Notes under the pieces: generated by a model | Databases searched by the model: none | What the model was told of the DNA's origin: nothing | The model's input: only the letters and a program-made list of their open reading frames with translations | Shown: one piece after another, positions 1-7,553 of the stretch | Numbering within the stretch: position 1 is the first letter of the stretch | Layout: every line of letters starts with the position of its first letter | Position numbers and translations under genes: made by a program | Source: JAKFWF01 sp031401535 | Lineage (GTDB): Bacteria > Pseudomonadota > Alphaproteobacteria > Rhizobiales > Hyphomicrobiaceae | Direction: 5' to 3' | Length of the DNA: 15,639 nucleotides | NCBI GenBank assembly: GCA_031401535.1 | Contig: JANNRP010000402.1 | Location: 1-15,639, forward strand

Positions 1-270
1 CCCAAGGGCGATCAGGGGCCGTCGAGCAAGGCCTACGACCAAGCAAATATCGATATGCACAAGGGCATGGATATTCGCTTTTCAGGTGATGCCGATGTCG
101 ACTTCGTTCGTGGCATGGTGCCTCATCATCAGGGCGCGGTCGACATGGCCAAGATCGTCTTGAAGTATGGAAGGGACCCGGAACTGAAGAAACTCGCCGA
201 AGAGATTGTAAATGCCCAGGAGACTGAAATCGCCTTCATGAAAGATTGGCTTGCCAGGAAGGGCAAGTAG
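1..270 (+). CDS. DUF305 (CopM-like) protein, 3' part only
   Basis: The reading frame is open from base 1 to the TAG at 268-270, so the gene starts before the window and any signal peptide is not visible. The 89 visible residues match the core of the DUF305 family: SSKAY near the start, then GDADVDFVRG, the hallmark MVPHHQGAVDMAK, and a helical end with KKLAEEIVNAQ and EIAFMKDWL. DUF305 proteins are small, usually exported, four-helix ferritin-like proteins. Some (CopM) bind copper through His and Met residues, and the HH pair and surrounding Met residues are present here. A role in metal binding in the periplasm is inferred from the family. The gene converges on ubiG with only 6 bases between the stop codons, too little for a separate terminator. 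The ATG at 55 is internal to the domain and is not the true start. Confidence 0.88.
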   Translation, partial: PKGDQGPSSKAYDQANIDMHKGMDIRFSGDADVDFVRGMVPHHQGAVDMAKIVLKYGRDPELKKLAEEIVNAQETEIAFMKDWLARKGK

Positions 271-276
271 CTCGCA

Positions 277-1071
277 TCAGACTTTGGCCGCGGCGCAGAT
301 GTAGTTGACGTCGGTGTCGCGGCCAACGGTCCAGCGGTCATTCAAAGGATCGTAGACGAGCCCTTCGAAAACTGGCGCATCGAGGCCAGCAGAGGTGACG
401 TAACGGGTCATCTCCGGCAGCGTCACGAACCGCTCCCACTGATGCGTCCCGGCTGGCAGCCATCGCAAAATGTATTCCGCGCCGACAATGGCTAGTGCAT
501 AGGCTTTGAGCGTCCGGTTGATTGTTGACATGATGAGCAGACCACCGGGCCCAACTAGATTAGCGCAGACGCTGACGAACGCCGCCGGATCGGGAACGTG
601 CTCGATCACTTCGAGGCACACCACGCAGTCGAAGTTCAGCGCCTGTGCGACCAGGTCTTCGGCGCGGACCGCCCGATAGTTGATGTCGAGCCCCATTTCA
701 GTGGCATGGCCGCGTGCCGCACCGATATTGTCCTCGGCTGGCTCGATGCCCGTGACGCGTGCGCCCAGACGTGTCAGTGGCTCGGATATCAGGCCGCCAC
801 CACAGCCGATATCCAGCATGGTGAGTCCAGCAAACGGCTTCAATCCGCGTTCACCGAGGGCAAAATGACGAGCTACCGCCGTTCGTATGAAGCCTAATCT
901 GGCCGGACCGATTTGATGCAGCGGGCGAAACTTTCCGGTCGGGTTCCACCAATCGGCCGCTTGTCGTGCAAAGCGAGCGACTTCTGCCTCATCGAGCGTT
1001 GGGCTAGCGGCTGCGATGCGACCGCCTTCCCGGTGTGCGCCTTGATTGTCGCGTGCGGGTATCGACGCCAT
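277..1071 (-). CDS. ubiG: Ubiquinone biosynthesis O-methyltransferase UbiG
   Basis: The product is predicted to carry out the two SAM-dependent O-methylations of ubiquinone synthesis on membrane-associated intermediates. The protein is 264 aa from the chosen start; E. coli UbiG is 240 aa. It shows WWNPTGKFRPLHQIGPARL (residues 41-59), typical of UbiG, and the SAM-binding glycine motif LDIGCGGGLISEPL (86-99), followed by the acidic residue of GIEP. CLEVIEHVPDP and the MSTINRTLKAYALAIVGAEY stretch are also UbiG signatures. The open frame extends upstream to 1155, but those 28 extra residues have no family resemblance, so ATG at 1071 (MASIPARD) is preferred. In E. coli the protein belongs to a soluble Ubi complex. 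Here the gene is transcribed divergently from lysC, an arrangement familiar in Hyphomicrobiales. Confidence 0.95.
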   Translation of the reverse strand: MASIPARDNQGAHREGGRIAAASPTLDEAEVARFARQAADWWNPTGKFRPLHQIGPARLGFIRTAVARHFALGERGLKPFAGLTMLDIGCGGGLISEPLTRLGARVTGIEPAEDNIGAARGHATEMGLDINYRAVRAEDLVAQALNFDCVVCLEVIEHVPDPAAFVSVCANLVGPGGLLIMSTINRTLKAYALAIVGAEYILRWLPAGTHQWERFVTLPEMTRYVTSAGLDAPVFEGLVYDPLNDRWTVGRDTDVNYICAAAKV

Positions 1072-1312
1072 GGTCGTCCAATCTTTGAAAACGCCCGATC
1101 TGCGGAAACCGATCGTGATAGCCTTATCGGCGTCGCCGTGTTGCGAGACTAGCATGTTCTCGTTATGAGTACCGGCAGATCAAGGAAAATAAGGTGATCG
1201 TTAGCAGGTGCGGCAATAGGCAGCCCTGTTGCACGCCGCAAAACGGTTGTGGTGTTTTACGATAGGCTTTTTGCGTAGATTTCATACAAGTGACGAGGCG
1301 GCAGATAGGCCA

Positions 1313-2578
1313 ATGGCTGTTGTGGTGATGAAATTCGGCGGAACCTCCGTCGCAAACGTCGAGCGTATTCGCAACGTGGCCAATCACGTCAAGCGGGAGG
1401 TCGACGCGGGAAATCAGGTGGCCGTCGTAGTGTCAGCGATGACCGGTGTCACCAATCAGCTCGTTGCTTGGGTACGCGAAGCATCCATTCTGCATGATGC
1501 GCGCGAATATGATGCCGTCGTAGCGTCTGGCGAAATGGTAACGGCGGGCCTGCTCGCCATTGTGCTGCAATCGATCGGGATTCAAGCGCGATCCTGGCAG
1601 GGTTGGCAGGTGCCGGTAATTACCGACAAGGCGCATGGAGCCGCCCGTATCCTCGATATCGACGGCACCGAGCTGCGTAAGCGCCTGGCTGGCGGTGAAG
1701 TGGCCGTGGTTGCAGGTTTTCAGGGCATCGAGCCCGAGCGAAACCGCATCGCGACACTGGGCCGTGGCGGCTCGGATACGAGTGCGGTCGCGCTCGCCAT
1801 CGCACTCAAGGCCGACGTCTGTGACATCTATACTGATGTTGACGGCGTTTATACAACTGACCCGCGCATTGTGCCCAAGGCGAAACGATTGCCGCGCGTC
1901 TCCTATGAGGAGATGCTGGAGATGGCGTCGCTGGGCTCCAAAGTGCTGCAGACGCGCTCGGTGGAACTTGCCATGGTCTACCGGATGCGATTGCGCGTGC
2001 TATCGAGTTTTGTGGCGCCGGACGCGCTACCGGCTGTAAAGTCGAGTAGCAATTGGGAAAATGTGGGCACGATCGTTTGCGATGAGGAAGAGATCTTGGA
2101 ACAGCAGGTCGTAAGTGGGATCGCGGCGTCGAAGGATGAGGCGAAGGTCACAATCCTCAAGGTTGCTGACAAGCCGGGCATTGCGGCACGCATTTTCGGG
2201 CCGCTGGCGGACGCTAACGTCAATGTCGACATGATTGTGCAAAACTTGTCGGCGGACGGCCGCCATACCGACATGACGTTTACGGTTCAAGCATCTGAGC
2301 TGCCGCGCGCGCTGGAAGTACTAAAGGGGGCGTCCAAGGACATCGGCTATTTCGATGTTAAAAGCTCGGCTGACGTGGTCAAGGTGTCGGTGATCGGCGT
2401 CGGCATGCGCAGTCACGCGGGCGTCGCTGCACAAATGTTCAAGGCGCTGGCAGAGAAGGGCATCAACATCCTTGCTATCACGACATCGGAGATCAAGATC
2501 AGCGTGTTGATCGACGCGGCCTACGCGGAACTCGCGATGCGAACGCTGCATACGCTCTACGGGCTAGATAAGGACTAA
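1313..2578 (+). CDS. lysC: Aspartokinase LysC
   Basis: The enzyme phosphorylates aspartate, the first step toward lysine, methionine, threonine, isoleucine and diaminopimelate for peptidoglycan. From ATG 1313 it is 421 aa, the usual length for single-function alphaproteobacterial LysC. The kinase signature KFGGTS sits at residues 7-12. LGRGGSDTSAVALA and YTDVDGVYTTDPR supply the nucleotide and aspartate sites. The C-terminal third holds two ACT domains, one with KPGIAARIFGPLADANVNVD and one with GINILAITTSEIKISVLID, which normally mediate feedback inhibition. The frame is open 84 bases further upstream, but that extension matches nothing and carries no family motif. The gene opens the plus-strand run lysC-ptsP-prfA-prmC and lies 28 bp before ptsP. 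No riboswitch or attenuator was recognised in the 5' region. Confidence 0.96.
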   Translation: MAVVVMKFGGTSVANVERIRNVANHVKREVDAGNQVAVVVSAMTGVTNQLVAWVREASILHDAREYDAVVASGEMVTAGLLAIVLQSIGIQARSWQGWQVPVITDKAHGAARILDIDGTELRKRLAGGEVAVVAGFQGIEPERNRIATLGRGGSDTSAVALAIALKADVCDIYTDVDGVYTTDPRIVPKAKRLPRVSYEEMLEMASLGSKVLQTRSVELAMVYRMRLRVLSSFVAPDALPAVKSSSNWENVGTIVCDEEEILEQQVVSGIAASKDEAKVTILKVADKPGIAARIFGPLADANVNVDMIVQNLSADGRHTDMTFTVQASELPRALEVLKGASKDIGYFDVKSSADVVKVSVIGVGMRSHAGVAAQMFKALAEKGINILAITTSEIKISVLIDAAYAELAMRTLHTLYGLDKD

Positions 2579-2606
2579 CGGGCTCACCAGCAAACGGCAT
2601 CGAACC

Positions 2607-4901
2607 ATGCAGACGCGCCGCGGGGACGACTCGCGCTCACCGTCAACCGAGCCGGCGCTCCGTGTCATGACGCGGCGTTTGCGCGAAATCATGGCCGAGC
2701 CAGGTGATGGGCAGGCGCGCCTCAACAGCATCGTGCGGCAGATCTCTGGCCTAATGGTATCCGAGGTTTGCTCGATCTATCTAAAGCGTCAGGATGGGTC
2801 GCTTGAGCTGTTTGCGACCGAAGGCCTAAATTCGAGCGCGGTGCACACAACCCGCATGAAACGTGGCGAAGGCCTTGTCGGGCGGTGCGCTGAATTGGCG
2901 ATCCCGATCAACGAGCCGGATGCCCAGAACCACCCGGCCTTCTCTTACCGCCCTGAAACCGGCGAGGATATCTACCACTCGCTCTTGGCCGTGCCGATTG
3001 TGCGTGGTGGTACGGTCTATGGTGTGCTCGTCGTCCAGAACCGCACGTTGCGTGTCTATTCCGAGGAAGATGTCGAAGTACTGCAGACGACGGCGATGGT
3101 GATCGTCGAACAGCTTGTGGCGGGCGCGGTGTCGGGGGCTGGTGCTGCACTCGATGTCGGTCGCTCGCAGACCAGTGCGATAAAGGGTGAACCCATGTCC
3201 GAGGGCATCGCACTCGGACACATCGTGCTGCACGAACCGCGCGTGGTAGTAACAAAACTGCTGGCTGATGACCCCGTCCTGGAGCTGCAACGGCTGGAGA
3301 CGGCGGTCATCAAGCTGCGCACGGGTCTGGATGATCTGCTGGGGCAGGAGAGCCTCGCCAAGGCCGGCGCCCATCGCGATGTGCTTGAAGCGTACCGGAT
3401 GTTTGCCAACGACAAGGGTTGGCTGCGGCGGTTGCGCGAGTCGGTCAAGGAGGGACTGACGGCAGAGGCTGGGGTCGAGCGTGTGCAGAATACGACGCGC
3501 ACGCGCATGTTGCGGCAGAATGATCCGTACTGGCGGGAGCGGCTGCGCGATCTCGACGACTTGTCTGATCGTCTCATGCGTATTCTTGCAGGTCGCGAAA
3601 ATGCTGCGCGCGAGCAACTTGAGTTGCCAATCGATACTATATTGGTTGCTCGCAACATGGGACCGGCCGAGTTGCTTGACTACGACCGCTCACGTTTGCG
3701 CGGCCTCGTCATTGAGGAGGGCAGCGGGCAGAGTCACGTTGCTATCGTTGCTAAAGCTTTGGGTTTGGCGGCGGTCGGCAATGCTCGCGGGCTGATCGAA
3801 CGCGTCTCCACCGGGGATGCCGCCATAGTGGACGCGGAAACTGGCGAGATTCATTTGCGGCCCGCGGCTGAAGTCATCACGGCCTACGCAGACAAGGCAC
3901 GCTTCCGTGCCCGACGGCAATTACAGTATCGCGCGGTGCGTGATCAGCCGCCCATCACCAAGGACGGCGCGCGCATTGATCTGCGCATCAATGCTGGTCT
4001 GCAAGTCGATATGCCCTATTTGGTGGAGTCGGGAGCAGATGGCATCGGATTGTTTCGCACTGAATTGCAGTTCATGATTTCTGACACGTTCCCGCGGTTA
4101 GAACGGCAGACGCTTGCCTATCGCCAGATTCTGGAGGAGGCAGGCGACAAGCCAGTTGTGTTCCGCGCACTCGATATTGGCGGTGACAAAACGCTGCCGT
4201 ATCTGCGCCAGCCGAAAGAGGAAAATCCCGCCATCGGCTGGCGCGCCATTCGCATGTCGCTCGACCGGCCCGCCCTATTCCGCACTCAGGTTCGCGCTTT
4301 GCTGCGGGCTGCAGGTGGTCGCTCGCTCAACCTGATGGTGCCGATGATCTCATCGGTGGCTGAAATTGATGCGGCGCGACGGCTGATCGCGCGGGAGCAG
4401 GCGCTGATGGTTGAGCGCGGCGGATGGCCAGTGCCACGCGAAGTTAGAATCGGCGCGATGATCGAAGTACCGAGTATACTGTTTGAACTCGATGCCTTGA
4501 TGCCACGGGTCGATTTTGTCTCGGTCGGCAGCAACGATCTGATGCAGTTCCTGTTTGCGGCTGATCGTGGCAATGCCCGTGTGGCCGGGCGCTATGATCC
4601 GTTGTCGGTGCCAGCGCTTGTGGCACTGCGCACAATCGTCGACGCAGGTGTCCGACACCAAACATCGGTAACACTATGTGGTGAGCTTGCTGGTCAGACA
4701 TTGTCGGCGATGGCACTCCTTGGCATCGGCTATCGCTCGATCTCGATGTCGCCGGCGTCGGTTGGTCCGGTCAAAGCGATGATCCGGTCGCTCGATGCCG
4801 CCCGCCTTGCCGAGAGGATGGACGAATGGTTGCGTGCACGCACCGGTAGCCTAAGGGCTGAGTTGCAGCGGTTTGCCGAAGGCGACAGCATCGAGCTTTA
4901 G
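2607..4901 (+). CDS. ptsP: PtsP, Enzyme I of the nitrogen phosphotransferase system
   Basis: The product is predicted to take phosphate from phosphoenolpyruvate and pass it to NPr (PtsO) and on to EIIA-Ntr, a regulatory relay rather than a sugar transporter. The 764-aa protein has a GAF domain (about 30-175), an Enzyme I N-terminal helical domain (about 190-320), the mobile phosphohistidine domain with SHVAIVAKAL (active His at 377), and a PEP-binding TIM barrel (about 435-725). The barrel carries GLFRTELQF (Arg 484), VPMISSV, GSNDLMQF and the catalytic LCGELAG (Cys 691). In relatives the GAF domain senses glutamine. The start at 2607 places about 21 residues before RLREIMAEP, as is usual in alphaproteobacterial PtsP. 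It follows lysC by 28 bp, so the two are probably cotranscribed. Confidence 0.96.
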   Translation: MQTRRGDDSRSPSTEPALRVMTRRLREIMAEPGDGQARLNSIVRQISGLMVSEVCSIYLKRQDGSLELFATEGLNSSAVHTTRMKRGEGLVGRCAELAIPINEPDAQNHPAFSYRPETGEDIYHSLLAVPIVRGGTVYGVLVVQNRTLRVYSEEDVEVLQTTAMVIVEQLVAGAVSGAGAALDVGRSQTSAIKGEPMSEGIALGHIVLHEPRVVVTKLLADDPVLELQRLETAVIKLRTGLDDLLGQESLAKAGAHRDVLEAYRMFANDKGWLRRLRESVKEGLTAEAGVERVQNTTRTRMLRQNDPYWRERLRDLDDLSDRLMRILAGRENAAREQLELPIDTILVARNMGPAELLDYDRSRLRGLVIEEGSGQSHVAIVAKALGLAAVGNARGLIERVSTGDAAIVDAETGEIHLRPAAEVITAYADKARFRARRQLQYRAVRDQPPITKDGARIDLRINAGLQVDMPYLVESGADGIGLFRTELQFMISDTFPRLERQTLAYRQILEEAGDKPVVFRALDIGGDKTLPYLRQPKEENPAIGWRAIRMSLDRPALFRTQVRALLRAAGGRSLNLMVPMISSVAEIDAARRLIAREQALMVERGGWPVPREVRIGAMIEVPSILFELDALMPRVDFVSVGSNDLMQFLFAADRGNARVAGRYDPLSVPALVALRTIVDAGVRHQTSVTLCGELAGQTLSAMALLGIGYRSISMSPASVGPVKAMIRSLDAARLAERMDEWLRARTGSLRAELQRFAEGDSIEL

Positions 4902-4966
4902 CAGGTTCGTTGCTGGTTTGCCCTTCGTGCCGCCCCGATGCTACATCTGTTTGGAATTCACTCGCC

Positions 4967-6049
4967 ATGTCGACCGTGCCTGCTGAAAAACTCGATCGCC
5001 TCGTGCAACGCTGGCAGGCCGTGCAGGCGCAGTTATCTAGTGGCTTGGCCCAGGCGGCGTTCGTCAAATTGTCGAAGGAGTTCGCCGAGTTGGGGCCGGT
5101 TGTGGCCGCCATTCAAGCATTGCGCAATGCGGAAACCGAAGCGGCAGATCTTGCTGGCATGATAGTCGACAAGTCCGCAGATGCCGATATGGCGGCACTG
5201 GCACGCGAGGAGTTCGAGGCGATCAAGCCACGGATCGCCGATCTCGGACATCAACTGACACTGATGCTCTTGCCGAAGGATGCGGCCGATGAAAAAAGCG
5301 CGATCCTGGAAGTCCGGGCTGGCACTGGCGGTGACGAGGCAGCGTTATTTGCTGCAGACCTGTTCCGCATGTATTGCCGCTATGCCGACATGAAAGGCTG
5401 GAAAGTCGAGATCATCTCGATTTCGCAAAGTGATCTTGGGGGATACAAAGAAGTAGTTGCGTCTATCACAGGTAAAGGTGTGTTTGCGCGGCTGAAGTAC
5501 GAATCGGGTGTGCACCGAGTGCAGCGCGTGCCCGCAACCGAAGCCAGTGGACGCATACATACGTCCGCGGCGACTGTAGCTGTTTTGCCCGAAGCCGAGG
5601 AGGTCGACATCGACATTCGCCCAGAAGATATACGGATCGACACTATGAGGGCGTCTGGTGCGGGCGGTCAGCACGTCAACAAAACAGACTCGGCCGTGCG
5701 GCTCACGCATATTCCATCCGGTATAGTGATCGTCTCGATGGAGAAGTCGCAGCATCAGAACCGGCGACTGGTCATGCAGGTTCTACGGTCCAGGCTCTAT
5801 GAGGCGGAGCGCGAGCGGCTGGCGACCGAACGCTCGACTGTCCGCAAGGATCAGGTAGGCTCAGGTGATCGGTCGCAACGGATTCGGACCTATAACTTCG
5901 GTCAGGGTAGAGTCACCGATCATCGCATCAATATGACGTTGCACAAGCTCGAAGCGATGATGGAAGGCGCCGTGCTTGATGAGTTGGTGGATGCGCTGAC
6001 GACCGACGCACAGGCAAGTCAGCTTGCTGATCTGGCGCGCACAGGTTGA
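4967..6049 (+). CDS. prfA: Peptide chain release factor 1
   Basis: RF1 reads UAA and UAG stop codons in the ribosome and triggers release of the finished protein. From ATG 4967 the protein is 360 aa, the same as E. coli RF1. Visible motifs are the stop-codon reading tripeptide PAT (residues 189-191) within RVPATEASGRIHTS, and the catalytic GGQ (233-235) within RASGAGGQHVNKTDSAVRLTH. GTGGDEAALFA and SGDRSQRIRTYNFGQGRVTD are typical RF1 segments. The PAT tripeptide separates it from RF2. The open frame runs back to 4910, but the extra 19 residues are unlike the family. It lies 65 bp after ptsP and 2 bp before prmC, whose product methylates the glutamine of GGQ (Gln 235). Confidence 0.97.
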   Translation: MSTVPAEKLDRLVQRWQAVQAQLSSGLAQAAFVKLSKEFAELGPVVAAIQALRNAETEAADLAGMIVDKSADADMAALAREEFEAIKPRIADLGHQLTLMLLPKDAADEKSAILEVRAGTGGDEAALFAADLFRMYCRYADMKGWKVEIISISQSDLGGYKEVVASITGKGVFARLKYESGVHRVQRVPATEASGRIHTSAATVAVLPEAEEVDIDIRPEDIRIDTMRASGAGGQHVNKTDSAVRLTHIPSGIVIVSMEKSQHQNRRLVMQVLRSRLYEAERERLATERSTVRKDQVGSGDRSQRIRTYNFGQGRVTDHRINMTLHKLEAMMEGAVLDELVDALTTDAQASQLADLARTG

Positions 6050-6051
6050 TA

Positions 6052-6957
6052 ATGCCCTCAGACCCATCCGCATCATTGGAACTTGCACAGATAACGACGC
6101 GTGGGCGTGCTCAACATGCGATCACACGTGCGTTTGCAGCTGCAGGATTGGAAACGCCAGATCTTGACGCACGGCAGCTGCTGGCGGGCATATTAAGTAT
6201 CGAGTTGACGGAACTGATTCTGCGGCCAGGCTTACCTCTGGGCTCCGCTGCGAGAGCCGTGGGTGACGCCGTCAGCCGCCGTCTAACTGGCGAACCGGTG
6301 TCCCGCATCCTCGGATACCGTGCATTCTACGGGCATGATTTCGAGATCAATTCAACAACCCTTGATCCTCGTGCCGATTCAGAGACCCTGATCGAGGCGG
6401 CCCTCAGTGCGATTGAGTCGGAGGGGTGGCGGGATCGACCAATGAAGGTTCTGGATGTGGGAACTGGGTCGGGTTGTCTGCTAATCACGCTACTCATCGC
6501 GTTGCCGCAGGCTCGAGGATTTGGCACTGATATCAGTGCAGCGGCGCTGGACGTCGCGCAGCGCAATGCGGCGAAACTGGGCGTTCAGGGGCGAGTTGCG
6601 TGGCAGATTGCTGATGCTCTGGGCGGTGTTGAGGGCCCGTTTGACCTCATCGTGTCAAATCCGCCCTACATCCCAAGTGCTGACATTGCTGGCTTGCAAC
6701 GTGATGTGCGGGCGTTTGATCCGCTCGTGGCGCTGGATGGAGGTGCCGACGGTCTCGCGGTTTACAGATCGATTATTGATAGTATTACTAACGATATTTC
6801 AAAAGGTTATGTGGTTTTTGAGGTGGGCTACAATCAGGCTGACGCGGTAGCGGGGCTGCTGAAAACCAGGGGGTGGAACTTGGAATGGCAGCCGCCGGTG
6901 ATCACCCATGACCTAGCTGGTCACGCGCGGTGTGTGACACAAAGAACACTCCGGTAA
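6052..6957 (+). CDS. prmC: Release factor glutamine methyltransferase PrmC
   Basis: The product transfers a methyl group from SAM to the side-chain amide of the GGQ glutamine in release factors, which speeds peptide release. The 301-aa protein has an N-terminal helical substrate-recognition domain with EPVSRILGYRAFYGHDF. A Rossmann domain follows, with the SAM motif LDVGTGSGCL (from residue 134) and the catalytic NPPY (203-206) in IVSNPPYIPS. LDGGADGLAVYRSII after NPPY is also diagnostic. ATG 6052 begins 2 bases after the prfA stop, implying translational coupling. A TTG at 6046 in the same frame would overlap the prfA stop by 4 bases and cannot be excluded. The pairing with prfA is widespread in bacteria. 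Confidence 0.95.
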   Translation: MPSDPSASLELAQITTRGRAQHAITRAFAAAGLETPDLDARQLLAGILSIELTELILRPGLPLGSAARAVGDAVSRRLTGEPVSRILGYRAFYGHDFEINSTTLDPRADSETLIEAALSAIESEGWRDRPMKVLDVGTGSGCLLITLLIALPQARGFGTDISAAALDVAQRNAAKLGVQGRVAWQIADALGGVEGPFDLIVSNPPYIPSADIAGLQRDVRAFDPLVALDGGADGLAVYRSIIDSITNDISKGYVVFEVGYNQADAVAGLLKTRGWNLEWQPPVITHDLAGHARCVTQRTLR

Positions 6958-6975
6958 TATTGAATAAAGATTCTG

Positions 6976-7004
6976 TTGGAATCAGTGTGAGATCACGCTA
7001 ATCT
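6976..7004 (+). promoter_or_regulatory. Weak candidate promoter after prmC
   Basis: TTGGAA at 6976-6981 (4 of 6 to the -35 consensus) is followed after 17 bp by TAATCT at 6999-7004 (3 of 6 to the -10 consensus). The segment is clearly more AT-rich than its surroundings. A start site near 7011 would lie just before the small frames at 7025 and 7032. The match is weak and is supported mainly by spacing and by the terminator-like stem 300 bp downstream. Confidence 0.25.
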
Positions 7005-7019
7005 ATATCTAATCTAGAT
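6998..7019. repeat. 11-bp tandem direct repeat, one mismatch
   Basis: CTAATCTATAT (6998-7008) is followed directly by CTAATCTAGAT (7009-7019), and the second copy contains the palindrome ATCTAGAT. The 11-bp period is close to one helical turn, so both copies would face the same side of the DNA, as in paired regulator sites. The repeat overlaps the candidate -10 region. It could be an operator or chance in AT-rich DNA. Confidence 0.6.
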
Positions 7020-7024
7020 CTGAG

Positions 7025-7219
7025 GTGACTAATGCATCAGCACGTATGGTTGCGCTGATCACCTCGGGCCACGACCCAGATTGTTGCATGCAGCGCTCAT
7101 ATTTGGTGCGCGCCGACAGTGGTCGTGAAATTGCGGTAATTGGTATGTACCGCAACACAATACTCAAACAGTTTTGGGATAGCGGTCCATCGATCGTCAC
7201 CGACAAGCAGAGCAAGTAA
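7025..7219 (+). CDS. Doubtful small hypothetical protein
   Basis: This is a 64-codon frame starting with GTG, with a possible inner ATG at 7046. It is not recognised. The product has a polar composition with a CC pair in DPDCCMQRS and a segment GREIAVIGMYRNTILKQFW, but no signal peptide and no membrane helix. Third-position GC is only modestly above even, lower than expected for the neighbouring genes, and the opposite strand is also open over this stretch. No clear ribosome binding site precedes either start. In favour of a real gene are its position between a promoter-like pair and a terminator-like stem and the absence of any other gene in the gap. It may instead be a gene remnant or the body of a small RNA. 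Confidence 0.25.
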   Translation: MTNASARMVALITSGHDPDCCMQRSYLVRADSGREIAVIGMYRNTILKQFWDSGPSIVTDKQSK

Positions 7220-7266
7220 GCGAAGCGGCAACGCCCAGCGTGCCATGGCACAGGTTAGGTATAGAC

Positions 7267-7311
7267 GCCTGATGTCGGCTGTCCGTGTTCCATTCCGGAG
7301 GTCAGGCTTTT
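7267..7311 (+). terminator. Possible intrinsic terminator in the prmC-DUF4167 gap
   Basis: GCCTGA (7267-7272) pairs with TCAGGC (7302-7307), and TTTT (7308-7311) follows immediately. The intervening 29 bases can form an inner stem between TCCG and CGGA. The base-proximal stem is only 6 bp and the T run is short, so this is a moderate candidate. It would end a transcript coming from prmC or from the candidate promoter near 6976. Confidence 0.4.
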
Positions 7312-7553
7312 GTCGGCCAGCCTTTCGATTGTACTGCGCTTTGCAAGGCGTTTGATCGGTGATGGCTGGGTGCTGCGCTGGAAATCAGACCGCCAAGTTG
7401 AATTGTGCCGCGCGTTGCGCGTTGATTGAGGTCACTGGGATGCACAAACGTTTCCTTAGCCAAGTTAACGGCGATGCCCCCGGGCACGCGTCGTAACGGA
7501 AGCAGGATCGTCACAGTGAAAATTCAGAACTCCAGCGTTGAGAATGGAAGCCC

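Larger units (their letters stand above)
6958..7553. other. 596-bp gap between prmC and the DUF4167 gene
   Basis: This gap has no convincing long gene. Its left part is AT-rich and holds an 11-bp tandem repeat (6998-7019) with a weak promoter-like pair. Then come a doubtful 64-codon frame (7025-7219), a 12-bp perfect palindrome (7240-7251) and a terminator-like stem ending in TTTT (7267-7311). The remaining 240 bp before the DUF4167 start hold a 44-codon frame (7362-7496) without a good ribosome binding site, and nothing else recognised. The layout fits one short independent transcript, or the remains of an inserted gene, between two genes that are often close neighbours in Hyphomicrobiales. 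Confidence 0.6.

Noticed and set aside
1216..1310. Three copies of ATAGGC (1216, 1262, 1305) upstream of lysC
   Set aside because: The spacing (46 and 43 bp) is suggestive, but a hexamer repeated three times in 95 bases with no flanking conservation is weak evidence for a regulatory array.
1156..1312. Lysine riboswitch or attenuator before lysC
   Set aside because: The gap is short and shows no multi-stem structure or leader peptide rich in Lys or Thr codons that I could identify.
2826..3617. 263-codon open frame on the minus strand
   Set aside because: It is fully antisense to ptsP, whose motifs run through the same stretch, and its His/Arg-rich product shows no family features.
7362..7496. 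44-codon frame before the DUF4167 gene
   Set aside because: It has no clear ribosome binding site, no domain and no hydrophobic segment. A frame of this length is expected by chance.
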